Shown here piece by piece: positions 53,301 to 63,352 of a stretch of 64,000 bases of DNA (position 1 is the stretch's first letter; the number at the start of each line of letters is the position of its first letter). The stretch lies in the NCBI GenBank assembly GCA_903813345.2, contig CAIIXF020000010.1, positions 16,441,181-16,505,180 on the forward strand, read 5' to 3'. This stretch comes from Owenia fusiformis. Lineage: Eukaryota > Annelida > Polychaeta > Sabellida > Oweniidae. The notes below the pieces were generated by a model. It was given only the letters and a program-made list of their open reading frames with translations. It did not search any database and was not told where the DNA came from. The translations under genes and the position numbers were made by a program.

Positions 53301-55862
53301 AGAATTGATCTCTGCCATCTAATTTTACTAAGTTGAGCATCGATAGTTGTATCTAAAGGTATGTAGTAAAATGTTTCAACTGATTTTAGAGCCTGGGATT
53401 CAAATAGGTTAATGCTAGGGAGATCACTGATATGGTAATGCTATAATGAGTTGCTTGGCAAACAATCCAGTAATTGTAGTTTCTGGATTATATTCTTTAA
53501 TGTTTAATGGTGAAGTACAGTGAAAACGCTCTATTTGGAATATACTTTAAATGCTTACTCATTGTAGGCAATTTCCATAGGCACTCCTGGCTGAAAGAAA
53601 AGAATGAGATATTATTTATGGAGGACATTTGATACAGATATGGACTTTCCTTTGGAAGACTAAGATAGAGAAGGATTTTTCCTCCAATGTCTTATCAACA
53701 ATTATCTCTCACTTTTCATTACTAGAAGGTTTTCTTTCTTCAATAAGTATCTAAACACCATCTGATTCTCTCTATCAATGAAATAGCAGTAAATCTATGC
53801 ACTTTGAATAACAGAGAGGAGTTCAGATTTACATTGTTTTTTCTTTCTCAGATATGTAATTCAATTCTCACCTTTACAATAGCAATCTTCATAAATTCAC
53901 TTCCCAGATCAACTGACATAACAGCAAGGCCATCTGCAAGCAAAATACAATTTACATCAACCTCTAAAATAACCAGGTATTTTCTTGCATAACTTCACAT
54001 ATCAGACACATTCCAGTGATCTCCCCAGTATTAAAGCAAGTGGATGCAGCGCCTACCTAAGATTTAAAAAACAGGCTTACACCCACCTGAGAATCCATTT
54101 GCACCCACTTGAAAATGAGAAAAATCATGAAAAATTGGCATATTTTGACCAGCTTTTGTCTGGATTGTGAAAATGAGAATTTTGCACCGACCTGAGAAAA
54201 AATCCTGAGGAGATCACTGCACATATCATACATGAATTGATTATCTGACTACTTCATATCATATAACATAATATAATAATATTATTTAACAAAATATTGT
54301 GACAGCCTGCCCTTGTTTCTGACAAGCCTTAATGATTTCTAATTTGGAATTCATCTGAAATGGCCTACACATGTCATTTTATACTGCATTGTATTGTACT
54401 ATATTGTTGTACACTGTCCTGTACCGTATTGCAGTGCTCTGTACTCGTGTATTGCATAATGCTCCACCGTTTCCAAAGGGATAGAACATCAACACGATTG
54501 AAAAAATCTCTGTGTTTTATCTTGATTAATACAATCAGGCTCAAATATTACAAAAAGCCGTCATAACATATGTTATAGTGCCAACATATGTTATAGTGCC
54601 AACATATGTTATAGTGCCAGCATATGTTATAGTGCCAAAGTATGTAATTGTGCCAACCAGACCCATTGTGAAAATGTATGTAGGTATTTGATATTAAAAC
54701 GTTCATATACATGACAGCTTATGACTATGAAAATACATTCTTGACATGACTGGCTGTCAATATGTTATTAATTTTCAAATAGGATGTCTCTATGGTGGTT
54801 GTGACTGGTAGCTTGTCATAGTGATGCCCATGTTCACCCTTGCTCAAAATTCTCGTTACTACAATTTACTTATATCACAATCACAAAACAATTTATAATA
54901 CAAAAAAGAACAACAAGAAAATATCAGATTTCCCCAAAATAGTCACTAAAAGGCTTAAAGGTATATAATATGAGCCAGTGATCTCCATAGGATTTTTTCT
55001 CAAGTGGGTGCAAAATTTCCAAAATTTTCCCAATTCATACCAAAATTGGTCAAAAGGGCATATTTTCATGATTTTTCTCATTGTCAAGTGGGTGCAAATG
55101 GATTTTCAGGTGGGTGCAAGCCTATTTTCAAAATCTCAGGTGGGTGCTACTTCCACTTGCTTTAATGCGGGGGAGATTACTGTGAGATATGTTAAAACAG
55201 CTGAATCTACATTATAACATGCTATGTCATGATATCAAATTTAATTCACTGCATACTCCAACAAAACATATTGTTAACAATCAGATTATAAGTTAAATAA
55301 CAATGGTATTGCTGAAAGCAGCTGTCTGACATATTTCTCCATAAACAAGCTATTCACTTTTTGTATTCCATTATCAATATTTAATATCAGTTCTGGTTAT
55401 CATTGTATGGCACTGCATTACATATTTGAGTAGCGCAACATATATTGCAGAAGATGAAGTTATTTAATATCATGTCTACAATGCATACTGTTAATGATAT
55501 TGAACACTGAATTGAACACTTTAGTCACAAAATAATGTGATAAATGTGTTAACATATAGACATTTCTTAAAGTCCACAGTGAACTAAGTTTTCTGGTAGA
55601 ACTTTTTAACCTGCATATATAAAGAGAGAATTCAGAAAATCATGTAAAAGTAGACAGATTCTGAATATTTCTTGGTCAGAATCTTAAAATGAGATACATT
55701 GTATTTAGAGGACTGCCGTATGCTCATTCTATATATTTATTCATATTTAAAAACACAAAGTTTTAGAAAGAAACAATGATACATACCTGCATGGTTGATA
55801 TATATGGCCAGGAACAGTGCCAGTAAGAGAGTCAGTGGACCTTTCCGTTCAGGCATTGTCAT
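35310..55862 (-). CDS. HYOU1: HYOU1 (GRP170), Hsp110-type ER chaperone, 25 coding exons
   Basis: Large ATP-dependent chaperone and nucleotide exchange factor of the ER lumen. Coding exons in transcript order: 55787-55862, 53872-53933, 53559-53590, 50005-50083, 49247-49401, 48575-48777, 48033-48137, 47683-47755, 46987-47173, 46572-46706, 46216-46345, 45603-45688, 41968-42155, 41519-41660, 41036-41093, 40519-40548, 39309-39499, 38495-38596, 38074-38193, 37725-37897, 37212-37422, 36644-36874, 36053-36317, 35713-35805, 35310-35467. Every junction has GT/AG and the phases add to 3285 nt, 1094 aa (human about 1000). Residues 1-25 are a signal peptide. Exons 1-12 encode the actin-like ATPase ([39 protein letters not shown]). 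Exon 13 onward encodes the substrate-binding domain, an acidic EGEAK-rich linker, the alpha-helical C-terminal region and an ER-retrieval DDEL. Intron 12 holds a UGT gene in antisense. The start is the first of two close ATGs. Confidence 0.95.
43128..43332. mobile_element. MITE with CAGTAAAACC ends (copy in unit A)
   Basis: Same insertion as in unit C, so it predates the duplication. TA at 43126-43127 and 43333-43334; internal aacacctctttaactgttaa. It ends about 75 bp upstream of the UGT3 start codon. Confidence 0.75.
43407..45173 (+). CDS. UGT: UDP-glycosyltransferase 3, nested in HYOU1 intron 12
   Basis: Two exons, 43407-43469 (signal peptide, 21 codons, donor gtaact) and 43653-45173, joined in phase 0 to a 527-aa protein, the usual UGT length. 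UGTs move sugar from a UDP-sugar to small lipophilic acceptors at the ER membrane. The C-terminal half has [31 protein letters not shown] and LPLFLDQ, the UGT signature with the sugar-contacting DQ. Asp146 (FDS) fits the catalytic Asp. The usual catalytic His of the N-terminal S-H motif appears as Arg34. Residues about 489-512 form one transmembrane helix, and the tail ends KLKTS, a KxKxx-type ER retrieval signal. This is the ancestral-position copy: it lies within the intron of the intact HYOU1 gene. AATAAA occurs at 45415-45420. The donor substrate and acceptor are unknown. Confidence 0.9.
45839..46015. mobile_element. 177-bp hAT-like MITE in HYOU1 intron 11
   Basis: Ends CAGGCCTGTAGCCAGG and inverse CAGGCATGTAGCCAGG, with gggggggttcg and gaaccccccc inside, next to CATGG on both flanks. 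Same end type as the nested element at 12085-13802. Confidence 0.7.
47433..47525 (+). repeat. 93-bp repeat, first copy (HYOU1 intron 8)
   Basis: aatttctttgatagacatgt through gagccacaaatatacat is repeated at 49647-49739 in intron 4 with only two or three changes. It has no inverted ends and no coding sense. It could be a small interspersed repeat or a copied intron fragment. Confidence 0.8.
49647..49739 (+). repeat. 93-bp repeat, second copy (HYOU1 intron 4)
   Basis: Partner of 47433-47525; the match ends abruptly on both sides. Confidence 0.8.
50137..50502. mobile_element. MITE with CAGTAAAACC ends in HYOU1 intron 3
   Basis: TA-flanked 366-bp member of the same family as 43128-43332: left end CAGTAAAATCTGTGTAAGTA, right end inverse CAGTAAAACCTGTTAAGTGG. 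The interior is longer and different. Confidence 0.75.
51190..53429 (+). mobile_element. MITE (CAGTGATCTCC family) split by the LINE
   Basis: Left end cagtgttctccctagg at 51190 and right end ctagggagatcactg at 53429, with ctcaagtacatgtagatgca, gtgggtgcaaatg and aggtgggtgcaagcc inside. Without the LINE it is about 400 bp, longer than the other family members. Confidence 0.75.
51214..53044 (+). mobile_element. 5'-truncated LINE (non-LTR retrotransposon) with reverse transcriptase
   Basis: The frame to 52919 encodes the RT from the PIFKK / [18 protein letters not shown] block on, with [32 protein letters not shown] and the catalytic FADDTSLL, then a C-terminal [20 protein letters not shown] knuckle as in CR1/Jockey-group elements. 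ORF1 and the endonuclease are missing, and there is no ATG: the open frame starts in flanking DNA. The 3' end is a poly-A run. GGACTTTTAC flanks it (51204-51213, 53045-53054), a 10-bp target duplication. The RT frame has no stop, so the insertion is young. It landed in a MITE within HYOU1 intron 3. Confidence 0.92.
54014..54219 (-). mobile_element. 206-bp MITE, CAGTGATCTCC family
   Basis: Ends cagtgatctcc and ggagatcactg; the interior gcacccacttgaaaatgaga is the inverse of the copy at 54976-55182. In HYOU1 intron 1. Confidence 0.85.
54566..54655. repeat. 18-bp tandem repeat, about five units
   Basis: Unit catatgttatagtgccaa, the last units diverged (agcatatg, aagtatgtaattg). In HYOU1 intron 1. 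Confidence 0.8.
54976..55182 (+). mobile_element. 207-bp MITE, CAGTGATCTCC family
   Basis: Ends cagtgatctcc and ggagattactg; three aagtgggtgc/aggtgggtgc words inside and cacttgctttaatgc near the right end. In HYOU1 intron 1. Confidence 0.85.
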
Positions 55863-55974
55863 CTCACCTTAAACATAAAATAGGATATACTAGTAGTAGA
55901 ACCAGTTAGTGTGTGTGTCGTGAGAATGAAAATAAGTTATGTAAGGAAATAATTGTTGGTATAACATAGATTGA

Positions 55975-56090
55975 AAATCGCAAACGATAATGCGAGTTTC
56001 GCATATGATGATGAGTTTTTCGCATGTTATGATGCGAGTTTCAAATCATATAGTTCAAGTGTCGCATAATATGGTTCAACTTTTCACATG
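55975..56090. repeat. Degenerate gcgagtttcgcatatgatga repeat
   Basis: About four loose units of 25-30 bp with gcgagttt, tcgcat and atgatg words. In the 5' intron of HYOU1. Confidence 0.5.
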
Positions 56091-57269
56091 GATCATGTAT
56101 TGTCCAATTTTGATACAAAATAAATTCTATATCATACAAGGCCGTAGCGTATGCATGATGCATTTGTAATGAGTTTAAGCTCACATTTCTCTAAAATGAA
56201 GTAGGGGTTATCTCTGCCAGGTTTGTTTATTGGTGTTAGATTTTAATGGTAAATGCTCAGGTGCAAATAATTTATGTGCGCAAAATATTCTAATAATCAG
56301 ATTGGTTTTACTTTACAGTGACACATGCGTACATGTGCCATATTTTTCTAGTCATTTAGTTTCATTCCATTACATGGAATTTGTGTTTCAATGTATTGTA
56401 ACTTTGGCAAAAATGGTAGAACGTATGCAGAATTAACAGGTAAAATCACTTCAAGATTTTAGATAATATTCTTGCCTATAATAGCAAACATTTACCCTTT
56501 ACATTTGTTTGACTTCACTTCTTAAAAGAGAGCTTCGTCTTCGTAGTTTAACTAGACTCTGCACGCAGGGTAGCAAACATTATGCTTTATTTGTGCATTC
56601 TACCTTGAGATAAGAGTCTCAGGCGTAAACAGGCAAATCCATTTTTGAGGAGTACTTTGTCTAGTTTGAAGACCCAGTTGTTTTTATTATTGCAAGCACT
56701 GTGGGTTTTTTCTTGAACAATTGAACCTTTAACGTCATTTCAAATATTGTCTATCTATGGAATTTTAGAACACCGTCAGTTATCAAGCTTTTCGTGTCTC
56801 TAATTTGAGAGTTTTAGAACTTCTTTATTAACGATCAAAGTATATTCTATGATGTGTAGAAACCTCCAAATCCCAATGTTGAAAAAATCTAAAATAACAA
56901 ATACACCCCATGCAGACGGATCACCTGAAATTACATTCGTATTATGCGAGACTCGACATTCACCAGGAGAGTAGAAATAATTTGTCACCCATGTTGCAAA
57001 TAAATTTTTTACTGCTTAATAAATGGTCAAGGACAGTTACATTGAGTTAAATAAGTATGAGAATAGCATGAAATCTTGATATTTGGAGGTAACTCATTCG
57101 AAAAGTGATGGCAGTGATCGAAATTACGATGTAAAGATAAATCTGTAATGAAATATTTGTAGATTTCTTTGAAAAACTAAGAAATATACATCACATATCA
57201 AATTTTTCAAAACAGAAAAAACATGTATAAAAAGTAAGGCCTGCAGGTCAGATTCCCCTTGGTAGCATT

Positions 57270-57462
57270 AACATTGGTCTCATACATGTCATACAATTAA
57301 TATTTGAAATACAACTATCATTTGAACTGATGATCGGACATAAGTATGATGTTACTTTATTAATATTACATTGAAGTACACATCATTCTAATGTCCGATT
57401 ATAAATTTGAATAATAGTTGGGTTTCAAATATTAATTGTATGACTTATATGAGACCAATGTT
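57270..57462. mobile_element. 193-bp inverted-repeat MITE
   Basis: The left arm aacattggtctcata through attaatatttgaaatacaac is inverted at the right end (tatgagaccaatgtt), with arms of about 75 bp carrying scattered changes. No clear target duplication. Confidence 0.75.
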
Positions 57463-57851
57463 TTTATTAGTCTTATTACACTGTATTACATGTATACTTA
57501 CCCGGATATTACTACGATTTACTGTGATATCATTGGTAGTAAGACTAAAGTCAATATGATTGGTCTGGTCTGCTTTTACGCAATTGCACAAGTTATGAAT
57601 TGGTTCGAACAATAAACAACAAAGATCAGCTGATCGACAAATCAATCGAAAATCCATGTATTTTCACATGGAGGGTTAGGTGTAACGTCGCCCATGTAGG
57701 TAATTGTCGGATGAAAGACTGCATACACTGAGTGTCCGACAATTACCCACATTGCCAACATTGCTCCCCTATCCTCTAGTTTACTTGTCTAAGATCTATA
57801 ACCTACAGTAGATCTATCAACCATTTTTCTCAGCCAGAGTTGTCAAGAAAT

Positions 57852-57950
57852 TAGTCATATAAATCTGACCCTCGTATGATGTTATTTGTTGTTATTTTTT
57901 CTGATTTGGATATTTATTTTTTCTTATTTTCTTGCATACAAGGGTCGTAC
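57852..57950. mobile_element. Single arm of the TAGTCATATAAATC element
   Basis: Matches one arm of the complete element at 62824-63007 (tagtcatataaatctgac through tttcttattttcttgcatac). The second arm is absent. Confidence 0.65.
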
Positions 57951-58044
57951 ACACTCCGCGCATCTAAATTGCGGGAAATGCTTTCCTGGCCTGTCTACCC
58001 AACCAAATTCACACAAATGATAAATAAATGTCTTTGCTTCAACT

Positions 58045-58496
58045 ATAAAGTATTTAATCTTACCTTAGACACGTAAAACGCTTGGTAATTGAAGACATAT
58101 AAGCATGCCGCTTGAATTTTAAAATTTTTTCATTTTGCCATGCCAAGGTCACTTCCGGGTTAATCTGAGTCTAGATGTAAAACTATATCAAACGAAATCA
58201 TAAGTACTTGTTACACGAAGATTCAGTTGAAAGGGAAGCAGTGTCGTTAAGAAGGGAAGTTATTTGGAAAAGTTATTGTTTCAAAATGAGAAAAGTAATA
58301 AGTATAAGAGAACGGCTTTGGAATCGATCTCTGTGTAATAAATAATTATGATTCCGTTTCGATACATGTTTTACATTTAGACTACCGGAAACAGCATTCA
58401 GCAACATGGCGGGCGATAATGAAAATATAATTCAATTGATCATATTTCGTCAATTATCAAGCGTTTTACATGTCTAAGGTAAGATTTAACACTTTA
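58045..58496. promoter_or_regulatory. Inverted pair of exon-donor sequences, probable bidirectional promoter
   Basis: The right arm reads on the plus strand aagcgttttacatgtctaag then gtaagattta. The left arm reads on the minus strand aagcgttttacgtgtctaag then gtaagattaa. Both end in a good splice donor (58479 plus; 58063 minus). Arms of about 50-70 bp face outward, and each has a CCGGAA ETS-type site inside (58153-58160 inverse; 58384-58389). The left arm could be a HYOU1 leader exon (exon end 58064) and the right arm a leader for a rightward gene such as DIPK1. A 23-codon upstream frame beginning ATGGCGGGCGATAATG (58406) ends at the TAA inside the right arm. Confidence 0.5.
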
Positions 58497-59012
58497 ATGT
58501 TGGAACTAAATAATTACTCGATAATTTGTGTGACTTTGGATAGTATGGTAACTATGGTTACCGAGACAGGCCAGAAAAGCGTTTACCGCAATTTGTTCCA
58601 TATAATATCTACGACGGTGTATGCAAAGAAAATGATAAAAAATAAATATCCAAATAAGAACAAGAAATATCGAAGAACAGCATACAACGGTCGGATTTAT
58701 ATGACTATCAAGAAATTAGAAGACTGTATAAACAGCATCCAATTGTCTTTTAAAAAAGCGACAGTCTTGGCCTAGAATATCATATTATATCTAATCATAT
58801 CCCGAGCAGTTAAATTTAGTTTTGAGCAGAACAGATTCAGAAATATCAACAGACATGCATAGAAAAAATAATTGAAAAATTTCCTGGAAAAACAAAAAAA
58901 TATCCAGTTCGATTCGGTCCCAATTTGATCGAAAATAACGATACTTGAATTAAAATATTGACAATAAATGTGATTCACGTGGTATTATAACTGTCTTGAA
59001 TATGTTTCTTAC

Positions 59013-59118
59013 CTTGTATCTGCGTCAGATACGATGATATCTTCAAAAATGTGGAGGAAAACTCTTATGAATTTTCTACACGTTTCTTTTTGTGCCGAAT
59101 GTGGCGAGATTTGATTGG
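59013..59118 (-). promoter_or_regulatory. Candidate HYOU1 promoter with ERSE-like site and leader donor
   Basis: On the minus strand CCAAT, nine bases, then CCACA lies at 59118-59100. The ER stress response element is CCAAT-N9-CCACG, so the spacing is exact and only the last base differs. About 90 bases downstream is a strong donor (acaag then gtaaga, exon end 59013), which would make a short non-coding first exon. ATF6/NF-Y control of HYOU1 through ERSE is established in mammals; its use here is inference. A second donor at 57502 could be another leader exon. Confidence 0.5.
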
Positions 59119-59695
59119 TCAGTTCAATATTTCGTGTACGTGTACTTCCGGCTAAAAAAAGCGGGAGTATTTAAATCTGACACCCTGTCTAGATAAGCAA
59201 GTATGCAAAAACATTTCAATATATCCCAATGATATGAAAAAATTCAGATCATGTTGGTGGAAAGTTGTACAAAGTTGGGGTTTGTTACCTCAAAGTGACC
59301 AAAAAGTAGGTGAAAACTTAAACAAAGTAGTCGGTCCCCAGCGTAATCCAGTAGAACTGTTCCTGAAAAGACGCGATCGCTAGATTCATCTCATTAGAAA
59401 CAGTGTTATTACCATTACACATTCCTTTGGTCTTGTATTCGATACTCTTATGAGGTACAGAATTATGCCAAGGCTTATCTTACGTCGAATTTATTGTGTA
59501 AGTATTCCTAGATTCTAAGGTTAGACTAACATTTCTTTGCTATTTTTCACTTCCGTAATTCTCAGAGTTTCTGAGAAAAGTGGAAAAGCACTTGTTGTTT
59601 CCAGATCAAGTGACTGAAGTCTGTTTCGAGAATGACAACATTGTATCATCATTTTTGATTGCATACTGTTTCAACACTATTTGAGTTCATGGATC

Positions 59696-61429
59696 ATGGA
59701 TATTATAATCATAATCCTCACGTCTCTGTTTGTTCATATATTTACAGTAAAATTGAGTATGCGAAGAATACGGTTCATGAGACGAAGCTGTGGTCGAAGA
59801 AAGGTGATATATTACATCATTCTTATTGCTGTTGCTGCATTGATAGCATTTGCAATGTATACATATCGTGAGAATAGTTGTGATGACAGAGAGTCGAGAA
59901 ACATCATCACATCGCTGGTAAGTCTGTATTTGTATGTTCCCAAGCGCTGGATTTTCTGATCTCCTAATCTGTTGCAGAACAATCTTGGACATCATCTATA
60001 TTACCAGTATATACATACATTGTGTGCGATAATCATGCCTGACAACATCTATATGTATACTTTATCTGTACAGCATACATGTTGTACAGTATACATGTAT
60101 ATGGATCAAGTGATGTCATGCATGGAAGCACGAGCTTTCAATATCCATTGAATGCCCATGATAGAAGATAGGCTAAGATAAACAATGGCTTTTTGTCTGT
60201 ATGGGATATGTGTATTTATAATACACACCAACAAGCTATAATTTGACAAATTGGAATCCTGAAAGTTAATGTTCCCAGTCTAGTTTCAGTAGATACATTA
60301 TGTGCATGTAGTTGTACCAATGGTCATTAAACAAGTTTATTCAAATTAAAATTTCTACTTTTTCCAGTGCCAGTTGTACTCCCAAGGAAAAGTTGCAGGG
60401 AATCTGTGTGAAGACATGTGTACAGCATCCATATTGACTTATAAAAAGTGTACAAACTACAGAGGTGGCAAGCATATCCTTATATCAGACTGGAAAGGGA
60501 AAACAGTGATCTTAAAAACAAAGGAAGCATATATTGACAAGTATTTCCCTATTGGTTATGAAGGTATTGATGGTGAGACCAATATACCAAGCATTGTAGA
60601 GTTCACTGATATGATTAACACATCTATGACATCAGTATTAGGACTCAATATGTTGAAGCAGGATATAATTGGTCGATTATGGCAAATGAAATTTGATGAT
60701 TTTATTGGTGATAAAGATAAACTTCACTCAGCCATGACTAGTATATGGTCACTTGCTCAACAAGATGAATATATAATGATGCAGTATTTTCAAAATAGTT
60801 CCCATATACCAGAGATATATGGGACATGTGGTCATATTTACGCAATGGAGTATGCTCCTCCAGGGGATTTATTGGATCCAAGGCTGCTCAATAACTTTTT
60901 GGATGGCTCTCAATGGAAACTTCGAGCCAAAATAGCTCTAGATATTCTACAACTGCTAGGTGCCATGAACAATGAATTATCTCATCCATTACACCTTTGT
61001 GATATTAAAGGTGAAAATTTTGGATTCACTGAAACCGGTTTAATCAAAGCCATTGATGTTGATATGGCATTCCCTGATCCTAAAATGAAAACTGAAATGT
61101 TGAATCCTCACACAAAATGCTCAAAACATAGCGACTGTGATTGGTTCGATTGTAAGGGCTGGTGCAATATTGAACAAAGTAAATGCACAGATAAAAGGAT
61201 AAACAACAATTTACAAGCTGTATGCGAAAAAATATTCTCTACTCGGTATGAAAATGTGTTCAATGGATTACTCCAGTCCCCACCTGAGTCTGTGGCAGTT
61301 CAGCTTAATACTGCAATAAAGAAATGTGCTAATCCAACTGGGGAAACAAGTCCTGGTTTACGGTTTGAGGCACCACAAGAAACGTTCAATGAAATCAAGG
61401 ATTTACTATTAAAAAGCCTTTCAAGTTAG
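59696..61429 (+). CDS. DIPK1: DIPK1/FAM69-type divergent ER protein kinase
   Basis: Two coding exons, 59696-59917 (donor gtaagt) and 60368-61429 (acceptor tttccag), in phase 0; 427 aa, the size of vertebrate DIPK1A-C. It is a type II ER membrane protein: a basic RMRR/GRR stretch, then a membrane helix at about residues 38-57, then a lumenal Cys-rich segment (CQLYSQGKVAGNLCEDMC). The kinase-like core includes a Lys in VILKTKEAY, CDIKGENFGF around residue 285 in catalytic-loop position and DVDMAF around 303 in the DFG position, followed by a Cys cluster (CSKHSDCDWFDCKGWC). Another Met at residue 22 would also leave the anchor intact. AATAAA overlaps the end at 61437. A good acceptor at 59604 suggests a spliced 5' leader. 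Confidence 0.92.
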
Positions 61430-61436
61430 TTTTTAG

Positions 61437-61442
61437 AATAAA
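61437..61442 (+). terminator. Possible DIPK1 polyadenylation signal
   Basis: AATAAA 8 nt after the stop codon. The nearness is unusual, and a later site near 62772 may serve instead. Confidence 0.4.
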
Positions 61443-61607
61443 CAAGAAATTTGAGATTCGTTGCTGCAATTTGACAGCCTGATATGCGAAATGACTCCTG
61501 GTCTGGACCAATGATTTTATGAATCATTTAAGAGATGATCTACTGCTTCAAGACTTTGACTCCATCCCTTGTCAAGAAGAGAGCTAGAAACGTTTTTTTA
61601 ATAATAC

Positions 61608-61798
61608 ATTGATCTCCACAGAATTTTTTCTCAAGTGGGTGCAAAATTCTTATTTTCACAATTCAGACCAAATTTGGTCAAAATATGCCCATTTTTCATG
61701 ATTTTTCAAGTGGGTGCAAATGGATTATCAGGTGGGTGGGTTTTCAAAATCTCAAGTGGATGCTGAGCCCACTTGCTTTAATGCTGGGGAGATCACTG
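61608..61798 (+). mobile_element. 191-bp MITE, CAGTGATCTCC family
   Basis: Ends cattgatctcc and ggagatcactg, with the same interior as 54976-55182. Lies 180 bp after the DIPK1 stop codon, so it may be in its 3' UTR. Confidence 0.85.
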
Positions 61799-63227
61799 TA
61801 ATATCTTTTGATCTTGGCTTTATGTAAAAATATGTACCACATCAGTTTGAAGCCACTTTCTGGCTTTGTACATATCTGTATAGCTCAGTATGGCATATAT
61901 TTATGGTAATTGATACCCAAGATTAAAATTGGACATCAGTTTGAGAAAAGGACCATGGAAGATACCACAACAGATTTTAGACAGTCATTTGTTGTATTGT
62001 GGCTATTTTCTGAAGAATTAAAAAGGTGCATATACTAGGCAAATGTATTATCTAAAAGAAAAGTACTCATATAGAGATGATAAAATAATTTGGACTTTGA
62101 GACAGGGAAGGTTCGAACACCCCACCAACATCTTTTTCAATTCAATTGTTTTCAGTTAATTTTGGTCACTCTGAATTGATATCTTTAAATTCCCTGCTTG
62201 AATTCTATTTTCCTTTCAAGAGGTTGTCTTTGTCTCCGAATGCAACATATTGATGCATAAAAAACTGAAAAAACATGAGTGGAAAGGGTTGAAAATCAGG
62301 ACAATATTTCTGGAAAAAATGTTGGCGGGGTGTTTGCACCTCCCCTGTCTCAAGGTCCAAATTATTTAATGATCTCTATAAGTGCTTGTCCTGGAGTTAA
62401 TGAATTGGGTGCTCATACGCAGTATACTAGTATTCAAATCCTTAGAAAATAGCCAAAATCCAACATGACTGTCTGAAATCTGTTGCGATACGTTCCATGA
62501 TTCTTTGCATATTAAATTAAAGTGGATGCCAAATTAAAGCAATTTACAGTTAATGTTAGTAATAGTTATCTCACAATTATTAAGTCAGATTGTCCAATTT
62601 AAAACTAGAAAAAGAGTAGCTGTGATAAAAGTGCCATTTGTATGTCATTCATGTATTTGTATTCATGTCTTCATGTACAGTATATTCTTTTGGTATAATA
62701 ATTTTACACTTTTGAAAGTTTAGCACATCATTATTACATACACCTTTATGTACTCTTCTTAAAGGTGGGAATAAATAAACAAATACTTGAAACATTATTT
62801 TCAATAAATAGACTAGATGCGAGTAGTCATATAAATCCGACTGTTGTATGCTGTTCTTCGATATTCCTTGTTCTTATTTGGATATTTATTTTTTATCATT
62901 TTCTTTGCATATGACGCTCCTATGCAAGAAAATAAGAAAAAATAAATATCCAAATCAGAAAAAATAACAACAAATAACATCATACGAGTGTCAGATTTAT
63001 ATGACTAGATGCGAGAAGAAATAATCTTGATTTACGTCAGTAAAAATTAAATATTTGGAATCCTGATTCTGTCTTTAACTTGTTAAACAAGTGATATCTG
63101 TGCATGAGAAATAAAAAAGTCAATATTCTTGTGTGCTACTGCTACATCAACACTACACCCCTCCCTCCATCGTCAATCGGTAGAATACAAAATAACAGGT
63201 CCCCATTGACCTAGATTCTGAGCAAAC
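61799..63227. other. Gap between DIPK1 and the SRPBCC gene
   Basis: AT-rich, no coding pattern. It may include DIPK1 3' UTR. It contains gacagggaaggttcgaacac near 62101 and its near inverse ggtgtttgcacctcccctgtc near 62327, suggesting another inverted-repeat insert of about 260 bp, and the element at 62824-63007. Confidence 0.5.
62824..63007. mobile_element. 184-bp inverted-repeat MITE with 8-bp target duplication
   Basis: Starts TAGTCATATAAATCCGAC and ends with the near inverse; the arms of about 80 bp form one long hairpin. GATGCGAG occurs on both sides (62816-62823, 63008-63015). The 8-bp duplication fits hAT-like mobilisation. A one-armed relative is at 57852. Confidence 0.85.
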
Positions 63228-63352
63228 CGGAAGTTGTAATTATTTTCTTTTGGAAATATTGAAAAGTTACAAAATTACAGACTCTTCATGATTGTAACAA
63301 GGAATTAATGGTGTTGAATGTTTCAAAGACAAATTGAATTTATTTTCTCAAC

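Larger units (their letters stand above)
55863..57501 (-). other. HYOU1 leader and 5' intron
   Basis: The start-codon exon continues as leader to 55867, where a minus-strand acceptor (tttaag) marks an upstream intron. Nothing coding was seen between here and the candidate leader donor at 57502. Repeats at 55975 and 57270 are listed separately. Confidence 0.5.

Noticed and set aside
57699..57747. Hairpin with ggtaattgtcgg arms
   Set aside because: Short and isolated. It shares CCGACAATT with the 14.4-kb palindromes but lacks the flanking context, so the resemblance is probably chance.
58470..58775. 101-codon plus-strand frame beginning MSKVRFNT
   Set aside because: It starts on an ATG that is part of a repeated exon-donor arm (tctaag then gtaaga), so the frame reads through a likely intron. 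The composition is AT-driven. A faint resemblance to the NEPRO N-terminus was not strong enough to annotate.
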